NCBI GenBank assembly: GCA_015179125.1
Contig: WHVA01000314.1
Span: 1-64,000, forward strand
Reading direction: 5' to 3'
DNA from: Gautieria morchelliformis
Taxonomy: Eukaryota; Basidiomycota; Agaricomycetes; Gomphales; Gomphaceae
DNA: 64,000 bases
Shown here piece after piece: positions 57,001 to 64,000 of the stretch (positions within the stretch are counted from its first letter, which is position 1; every line of letters starts with the position of its first letter). The notes below the pieces were generated by a model. That model saw only the letters and a program-made list of their open reading frames with translations. It ran no database searches and was not told where the DNA came from. The position numbers and the translations under genes were made by a program.

Positions 57001-58209
57001 GGGGTACCGGTTCTTGATCGTGATCGCATTCAAGGCCCGGTAATCCTGCACAAGTCTGAGCGAGCCGTCCTTCTTCTTGATGAAGAACACCGGAGATGCC
57101 ATGGGTGACTTGGAGGGGCGGATCCTCCCTGTACGGAGGTTTTCCGCGAGGAATGCATCGAGCTCTACCTGCTCCTTGGGTGACAGCGGGTAGACCTTGC
57201 AGTTGGTGGGCTTTGACCCATGCTCCAACTCGATGGCGTGGTCCCACAGCTTCCGTGGAGGCAGGGCATCAAACGACTCCTTGGAAAAGACGTCCTCGAA
57301 CTCCCGCAGGTACTCTGGAATTTCTGCCTCCACCCTATCATGCCTCTTGGAGGCTTCAGCAAGGCGTTGCGAAATATTTCCGGTGGCGCGGATGTGTTCC
57401 GCTTCCGATGGAAGGTTTACGTACAGCAAGCGCTCCCCTTCCGCCAGAGTGTCTTCCGGGCCGAGTGGATGACGTCGGAGTCGGAATTGGAATTGGAAGT
57501 GGGATCCGGTTCAAATTCCGCTTCCGAATCTTCTTCTGCAAGCAGTGGATGGGGGCCAGAACGACATGTCTGTATGAGCCGTCCGGTTTCCGCGCTCCTG
57601 GCGCTCCTTCCGCACTTCCGACCGGCACATGTGACACTTGGCTGGGCACAACTCATCAGTACCTTCCGAGTCTGCCAATTGATCTCCGGGTTGTGCTCCT
57701 GGAGCCAGGTAAACCCGAGGATGATGTCTTGCTTCCCCAGGCTGGTGACTGCAAAGGAAGTGCTTCTGTGTCCATCATAGCGGAGAATTGTGTCTACTAT
57801 CTCCGTGATGGACCCTGCCTCATTGGGGCTTCCATCCACATTGAACACCGGGATTGCACGTTGCAACTTCCGCGTGGTCAGTCGGTTCCGTTCCACATAG
57901 TCCTGGTCTATAAACTGACCAGTGGCCCGCAATCGACAAGGGGGGTCCGGATTTGACTTCCGCCGTATCTGTCGTCTGGATCTCCACCTTAATGACTAGT
58001 GACTTGGGGCCAGGGGTGGCAGCAACAACATAGCGCTTCGGAAGGCGTTTCTCCCAAGGGCGGATGCGGGATGGACGGGGTGTCGGATTTGGTTTTTGTG
58101 TGACTTTATCCGGTGGGTCTGTACGAAGTGAGGGGAGTGGGGGCTTTTCATTCTCTACTTCAAGACAGGCAAACCGGTTATGTACAGGCAGCAGGGGCAC
58201 ACATCTCAC
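54024..58209 (-). pseudogene. gypsy copy 1, pol (protease-RT-RNase H-integrase-chromodomain)
   Basis: Reading from 58209 leftwards: basic linker, protease with ATGQFIDQDYVERN (57417-57932), RT with FFIKKKDGSLRLVQDYRALN and [15 protein letters not shown] (56857-57429) and the catalytic [11 protein letters not shown] (about 56755), RNase H with EADSSDTATGAVL and NYEIHDKEMLAIIRALEEW (about 56300-56100), zinc-binding and DDE integrase CDLCLRTKAQRH, ISVDFIVELPES, VVSDQGPQFVAEL, then SRLHPVFNVVKLLP and a chromodomain YVVERILDSRFVRGRLQFLV (about 54560-54440). Frames shift near 57430, 56900, 56800, 56540 and 55170 (a 7-base loss compared with copy 2). It ends in a Ser/Asp-rich tail encoded by 18-bp repeats. 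Confidence 0.87.
54195..54300 (-). repeat. 18-bp repeats in the chromodomain tail, gypsy copy 1
   Basis: On + the unit is GTCGGAACTGGGTGTGGA with variants. On minus it encodes SSDSTP-type hexapeptides. Copy 2 has one unit fewer (near 60000). Confidence 0.8.
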
Positions 58210-59564
58210 CCGCTGCGCGTCACAAAATCCGACGCATCCTCCGCTTCCGGTGGACCATGTTCCGCATTTTCGGAAACCTCTTCCGCAGTGGGCACTCCGC
58301 TTATGTCCGCAAGTGCGAGGAACTCTGGAAGGAGCTCGAGTTTCTCCTCTGTGGTCATAAGCCGGATATCAAAGGCTTGGGGGCACTCGCGAGCATAGTG
58401 GCCTGGTTGTCGACATCGGAAGCAGGTGATAGTTCCGCGGCCTTTTCCGCGCATGCGGTCAACATCCATCGGGGCAGGGCCACTCTTCGAGGGAGGAGGG
58501 CTATGGTTCCTAATAGGAGCAGGCGGAGCAAGCGTCGGAAATATTTCCATGTGGGAATGAATGCGCTTCCGGGTTTTGGCACAGGTGGAGTAGGACGAGT
58601 GGAACTGCGTGTCATGTTCCGGCTTGTCTCCACGAAGGCCTCATTTGCTTCCCTGTTCCGGGACACCCTCTGCGCAGCTTGGTACCACCCTTCCGGGTCA
58701 TCAAAATCCGAGCTCCATCCCCAAGCAGCGCGACTTGGTTCTGGAGTGTCGGATCAAGTCCTCGTCGGAATTTGATGACGATCGTCTTGTCGTCGTCATA
58801 CTCCGCAAGGTCGATGAGCTCCTGGAAGCGATCGATGTAGTCATCGACCGGATCCTTGGCCTGGTACCAGCTGGTCCCCTCGAGCTTCGTAAGGGCTGTG
58901 AGCTGCTCATTTTTCGGGCAGAACTGGTCGGAAAATGTTTTCTCGAAGGCGTCCCAGTCCCGGAAGTAGTTCCCCTTGCCCTTTGCTTCATGTCGGATCA
59001 CCTTGTTTGCAAAACGGGCTGCCCGGTCCGACTTGAAAAAGGACAATGTCCAGTGAATCCGAGCCTGGTCGTTCGGAAAGAGGTCTCCAACAATTGCGAA
59101 GTAGATGCTGCATGTGTTGAAGAATGCGTGTCCCTTCTCCGATCTCCGTCAAAGTCCTGCCGGAGTTGCGGGTTTGACCTTTGCTAACTTCACGGAGACC
59201 TCTCTTCCACTACATCAGCTTTTCGAAATCCGGATTGTCCAGCATTTCATTTCCACCACTTTGTGGAATATCTAACTTAGCCAAAATCGCTTGTAAGGCT
59301 GTTTCAATCGCGTCGGTCTTCATCCGGTTCCGCGTCAGTTCCTCCTCCATATTCCAAAGACGATCGTCCGGATCCATGTCGGAAGGAGAAATATGGGATG
59401 GGATTTCCGGGGTTGGGAGCTCGACGTAAGAAGAGGGGCTGTCGTACGCTGTGTGTGCGGAAGAGGTCGCGATCTCCGAGTCGCTGTCTCCGATTCCGAA
59501 CGCACCTATGGCGAATGCAATGCGCAGAACGACCGCCGGTCCTCTAGGGGAGAGACTTTTCTGC
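58206..59564 (-). pseudogene. gypsy copy 1, gag
   Basis: Frame from just inside the LTR (about 59564) to 59210 with an acidic N-terminus and SDMDPDDRLWNMEEELTRNR helix; then, in another frame, the Gag core DWDAFEKTFSDQFCPKNEQL, LEGTSWYQAKDPVDDYIDRF, IVIKFRRGLDPTLQNQV (58612-59046); then the knuckle CFRCRQPGHYARECP (about 58430). It would form the particle and bind RNA. Two or more frame changes make it inactive. Confidence 0.82.
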
Positions 59565-59779
59565 TGTAAGGGCAACCCTGGCTGGTTGTGGAGATCACAC
59601 TACCACACAACTGACAAGGGGAAATCCAAAGTATGTATAAATGCACAGAGCATACAAGAGAGGGGATTCTCACCTGACAAGGGGAAATCCAAAGAGAAAG
59701 GTCTAAGGACCCCCAATGTCAGCGAGCCTGTATTATACTATGCTGCGCAGCCAGGGACAACAATTGGCACCCGCCATCA
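59565..59779 (-). repeat. gypsy LTR shared by copies 1 and 2
   Basis: 215 bp, same ends as the LTR at 53805 (TGTAAGGGCAACC to ACCCGCCATCA) with a few substitutions and one 4-bp deletion. Gag of copy 1 starts right of its TGTAA end on minus, and pol of copy 2 ends at its other side. Confidence 0.85.
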
Positions 59780-62700
59780 ACCCTGCATCCCCCTGACCAC
59801 CCTGACCCTTGATCGACCCTTGATGCCACCTATTATGCGAGTTGCTTGATTTCCGACACTGTTCCAAGAGTGGAAGTCGGAAATTGGAGTGGAACTGGCG
59901 AGGCGAACAGAACTGGTGGAAGTTCTCCCAGAAGCGGAATCATTTCCGAAGGCGGAGGCGGAGATGGAATCGGAACCGGAAGCGGAGTCGGAAATGGAGT
60001 CGGAACTGGGTGTGGTGTCAGAACTGGAAATGGAAAACAGGGTGTCCCCTGACATCACCCCCCCTCTAGTGTGCTGCGTCCTCGAAGCACGGGACACGAG
60101 GGATTGAAATGCCAACGAGCGGATTCGGCGAGGGGCACCGGGGTGTGTCCTATAGAACTCACAGAGTTTGTCTGGAGCGGAAACATCTTGCTCCGGGACC
60201 CACGAATTCTCCTCATACCCATACCCTTCCCATTTCACGAGGAATTGGAGTCGTCCTCGCATGAACCGGCTGTCCAGGATCCGTTCCACCACATAGTGTT
60301 CTTCCCCATCTACAATTTCGGGCGGAGGTGGCGGACGAGCCTTCCGTCCTGGAATTGGGTCCTCAAGCATAGGGAGTAACTTTACCACGTTGAAGACGGG
60401 GTGGAGGCGGGACATGGACATCGGAAGTCGGAGGCGGTATGCATTCCATCCAACCCTCCGCGTCACCGTGAAGGGCCCAAGGTAGCGGTGGGCAAGCTTC
60501 TGCGAAGGGCGTGTGGTGCGGATGTCACTTGCATCTAGATACACCTTGTCTCCAACTTGGTACTCCGGGGCAGGAACCCGGCGTTGGTTGTAGTACCTTT
60601 CCATGTCATCCTTGGCCTTCGCAAGGGCCGACTTGGCTTCCGAAAGGGTGGAGTCCATGCGGTCTCAGAACTCATTGACCGTCTCGAGTCGGGACTCAGC
60701 CTGGCGCGGTTCAAAGCCCATCCCCGGGTGTCATCCGGAGTCAAGCATGAAGGGAGTCTGTTGTGTGGTGGAATGTACATGGTTGTTGTATTGGAATTCT
60801 GCCAGTGGAAGTAACTCATCCCAGTCATCCTGCCTCTCATTGACAAAGAGGCGGAGATATTGCTCCAACTCCTGATTGACCCGTTCTGTCTGTCCGTCAC
60901 CCTGCGGATGGTATGCTGTGGTGGTGGCCAGCTTTATGCCAAGCAGGCGGTAGAGCTCCCGACTCAATTCCGCGACAAATTGCGGACCTCGGTCGGAAAT
61001 GAATTGCTTCGGGAGCCCATGCAACTTCCAGACATGTGCAAGGAACAGGCGGGCCGCTCCGAGGGCTGTGATCGTCATGTGTGTCGGAATGAAGTGGGAC
61101 ACCTTGCTTACAGAATCCACGACATTCATGATCGCCTTGTAGCCATGAGACTCTGGGAGTTCAACGATGAAGTCGACACTGATGGTGTCCCAGCGGGATT
61201 CGGGAATCAGGAGCGGAACAAGTTCTCCGATGGGCGGATGTCGTTGCGCTTTGGTTCAGAGGCAAAGGTCGCATGTCTTCACGTACTGTCCAATGTAGCG
61301 GGACATCTGAGGCCACCAGTAATTCCGAGCCACTAACTCCAGCGTCTTCCACCTGCCAGCATGCCCAGTGACCCGTGTGTCATGGTGCTGGGACACGATG
61401 CGGCGGCTGAGGTCCGCCCCACCTGGAACATAGACCTTGCCTCTGAAGTGGTGCAGTCCATCACGTTCCGACCATTCTGCTGCCCATACAGACCATGAGT
61501 GCCCTTTCCGAAGTTCCTCCACCACCTTCACCACCGACTCCTCCTTCTCTCCATTCCGGTACTGCCTCTGGATGTCCCGGAGCATCTCCGCTTCTTCCCC
61601 AACTGCAGTCACTCCTTCGAGGGCGCGGATTGCAAAGAGACTTGGGCGGAGTAGTGTCATATCAGCGTTGTCTCCACTTCCGCTTCCATGATCCGCATGG
61701 CGGGATAGGGCATCGGGCTTGCCCATGGTGCGGCCGGGGCGGTGGTGGAGCATGAAGTCGAACCGGGACAGGTGTAGGGACCACCGTGCTTGGCGTCAGT
61801 TCAACTTCTTTGACATGCGGAAGTACTCGAGGTTCTTGTGGTCTGTCCAGATCTCAAATGGGCATAGGGCACCCTCGAGAAAGTGTCGCCACTCCTCCAG
61901 CGCTCGGATGATTGCCAGCATCTCCTTGTCATGGATCTCATAGTTCCGCTCGACCGGACTAAGGCTCTTAGAGAAGAAGGCAATCGGATGCCACCCCCCA
62001 CCATCTTCCGGTGACTGTTGCGACAAGACCGCTCCGGTAGCTGTGTCGGAAGAATCCGCCTCGACTCGGTAAGGGTGAGAGTCGTCGGGAAAGATCAGGA
62101 CTGGGGCAGAAGTGATCAGCTCTTTGAGTTTGTCGAAGGAGGCCTGTTCCGGCTCTCCCCACCGCCATCCAACCTCCTTCTTGGTGAGGTCAAAGAGGGC
62201 ATGGGCCTGGCAGGAGAAGTCCTTGATGAACCGCCGGTAGAAATTGACAAACCCAATGAAGGACTGGACCTCCTTCTTGTTCCACAGCACAGTCCAATCT
62301 GATACACCGGAAACTTTGACTGGGTCCATTTCCACCTTTCCTTCCGACACAATCACCCCAAGATACTCTATCCGCATCCGCTCAAATTCGCACTTTTCCG
62401 GCTTGAGACACAGGTTGTATTCCCGGAGCCGTTCCAGCACTCTCCGCATGACTTCCTGATGTTCGGACATTGTTTTTGTGAAGATGAGGATGTCATCGAG
62501 GTAGATGCAGACAACCCCTTCTGCTATCATGTCACGGAAAATGTTATTCATCATTGTCTGGAATGTGGCGGGACTGTTGGTGAGGCCGAAGAACATGACC
62601 TGTGGCTCAAAGAGTCCTCGGTTGGTGCGGAATGCGGCCTTCCACTCGTCTCCCTCCCGGATCCGAACATTATTGAAGCCCCAGCGGACATCCAGCTTAG

Positions 62701-63975
62701 TGAAGTACCTTGCCCCGCAGAGTTGTGTGATTAGTTTGGAAATGAGTGGAATGGGGTATCGGTTCTTGATTGTGATCGCATTCAAGGCCCAGTAGTCCTG
62801 CACAAGCCTGAGCGAGCCATCCTTCTTCTTGATGAAGAACACCGGAGATGCCATGGGTGACTTGGAGGGGAGGATCCTCCCTGTATGGAGGTTTTCCACA
62901 AGGAATGCATCGAGCTCTACCTGCTCCTTGGGTGACAGCAGGTAGACCTTGCAGTTGGTGGGCTTTGACCTGGGCTCCAATTCGATGGCACGGTCCCACA
63001 GCTTTCGTGGAGGCAGGGCATCAAATGACTCCTTGGCAAAGACATCCTCGAACTCCCGCAGGTACTCCGGAATTTCCACATCCGCTTTATCATGCTTCTT
63101 GGAGGCTTCAGCAAGGCGTTGCGAAATATTTCCGGTGGCGCGGATGTGTTCCGCTTCCGGCGGAAGGTTTACGTACAGCAAGCGCTCCCCCTCCGCCAGA
63201 GTCTCTTCTGGCCCGAGTCGGATGACATCGGGATCGGAATTGGAATCGGAATTGGAAGTGGGATCCGGATCAAATTCCGCTTCCGAGTCTTCTTCTGCAA
63301 GCAGTGGATGGGGGCCAGGACGACATGTCTGTATGAGCCGTTCGGTCTTCCGCTGCTCCTGGCGCTCCTTCCGCATTTCTGACCGGCACATGTGACACTT
63401 GGCTGGGCACCGACTCATCAGCACCTTCCGAGTCTGCCAATTTATCTCCGGGTTGTGCTCCTGGAGCCAGGTAAACCCGAGGATGATGTCTTGCTTCCCC
63501 AGGCTGGTCACTGCAAAGGAAGTGCATTCTGTGTGCCCATCATAGCGGGGAATCGTGTCTCCTATCTCCGTGATGGACCCTGCCTCATTGGGGCTTCCAT
63601 CCACATTGAACACCGGGATTGCATGTTGCAACTTCCGCGTGGTCAGTTGGTTCCGTTCCACATAGTCCCGGTCTATAAACTGACCAGTGGCCCCGCAATC
63701 GACAAGGGCGGGTCCAGATTTGACTTCCGCTGTATCCGTCGTCTGGATCTCCACCATAATGACTAGTGACTTGGGGCCAGGGGTGGCAGCGACAACATAG
63801 CGCTTTGGAAGGCGTTTCTCCCAAGGGCGGATGCGGGATGGACAGGGTGTCGGATTTGGTTTTTGTGTGACTTTATCCGGTGGGTCTGTATGAGGTGAGG
63901 GAGCGGGGGCTTTTCATTCTCTACTTCAAGACAGGCAAACCGGTTATGTACAGGCAGCAGGGGCACACATCTCAC
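59777..63975 (-). pseudogene. gypsy copy 2, pol
   Basis: One frame from 63757 down to 59777 (about 1327 codons) with protease [55 protein letters not shown] and [11 protein letters not shown], RNase H EADSSDTATGAVL and NYEIHDKEMLAII, integrase with YFISDRGPQ-type block (FISDRGPQFVAEL) and WLPLAEF-like ELLPLAEFQYNNH, then chromodomain YVVERILDSRFMRGRLQFLV. It is interrupted by in-frame TGA codons at 61796-61798, 61256-61258, 60731-60733 and 60665-60667; copy 1 has CGA (Arg) at each. One base is lost in a G-run near 63900, shifting the upstream part (63763-63975). As in copy 1, the RT motif reads YLDD and the integrase DDE region is recognisable. Confidence 0.88.
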
Positions 63976-64000
63976 CCGCTGCGTGTCACAAAATCCGACG

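Larger units (their letters stand above)
53805..59779 (-). mobile_element. Ty3/gypsy chromovirus, copy 1
   Basis: LTR (53805-54023), internal region coding on minus, LTR (59565-59779). Order gag, protease, RT, RNase H, integrase, chromodomain marks a chromovirus. The right LTR is also the 3' LTR of copy 2, giving LTR-internal-LTR-internal. The frame is broken by several indels. Confidence 0.88.
59565..64000 (-). mobile_element. Ty3/gypsy chromovirus, copy 2, cut by right window edge
   Basis: 3' LTR 59565-59779 and pol up to the window end. Closely similar to copy 1 along its whole visible length. Better preserved than copy 1: a single pol frame from 63757 to 59777 interrupted only by four TGA codons. 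Confidence 0.88.

Noticed and set aside
59777-63757. TGA recoding (readthrough or selenocysteine-like) in gypsy copy 2
   Set aside because: All four TGA codons correspond to CGA in copy 1, which fits mutation far better than programmed recoding.

Overview
The window is nuclear DNA of a filamentous basidiomycete, most likely an Agaricomycete (a polypore-type wood decayer would fit). Coding genes are split by many 43-75 bp GT-AG introns. Two decayed FunK1-type fungal kinase genes and a family of seven-helix proteins typical of mushroom-forming fungi are present. About half the window is LTR retrotransposons of the Ty1/copia and Ty3/gypsy (chromovirus) classes. Gene models below were built by eye by joining exons; for the five intact host genes the joined exon lengths are divisible by three.

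Layout. 1-10.3 kb: two copia elements on the minus strand, one old and cut by the window edge, one complete and very young (5310-10299, 295-bp LTRs with one difference, 5-bp target duplication). 10.3-19 kb: a decayed block with two FunK1 kinase pseudogenes facing each other around an inverted copy of a seven-helix membrane-protein gene, itself split by an 856-bp insert with its own intron-containing ORF; also a MITE and a 778-bp element with 50-bp terminal inverted repeats. 19.2-29.6 kb: the healthy gene island: a WRN-type 3'-5' exonuclease and a copper-fist transcription factor sharing a promoter, nicotinate phosphoribosyltransferase (NPT1) and exosome subunit RRP41/SKI6 sharing another, and a mitochondrial alanine aminotransferase. 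30.7-32.9 kb: a delta-12 fatty-acid desaturase whose frame is broken by about eight single-base indels. 33-36 kb: no recognised gene, some microsatellites. 36-43 kb: a tandem duplication (about 3.3 kb per copy) carrying two further copies of the seven-helix gene. 43-54 kb: a nest of about 1-kb solo LTRs, LTR pieces and one gag remnant. 53.8-64 kb: two chromodomain gypsy elements in tandem, sharing a central LTR and running off the right edge.

Functional reading. The intact host genes are housekeeping: NAD salvage, RNA decay, DNA exonuclease, copper-responsive transcription, amino-acid and lipid metabolism. They do not form a pathway. The accessory parts record duplication and insertion; the points most worth following up are the seven-helix family with its Cys-bearing ectodomain, the repeated stem-loop design shared by three different copia LTRs, and gypsy copy 2, whose pol frame is broken almost only by four CGA-to-TGA changes.
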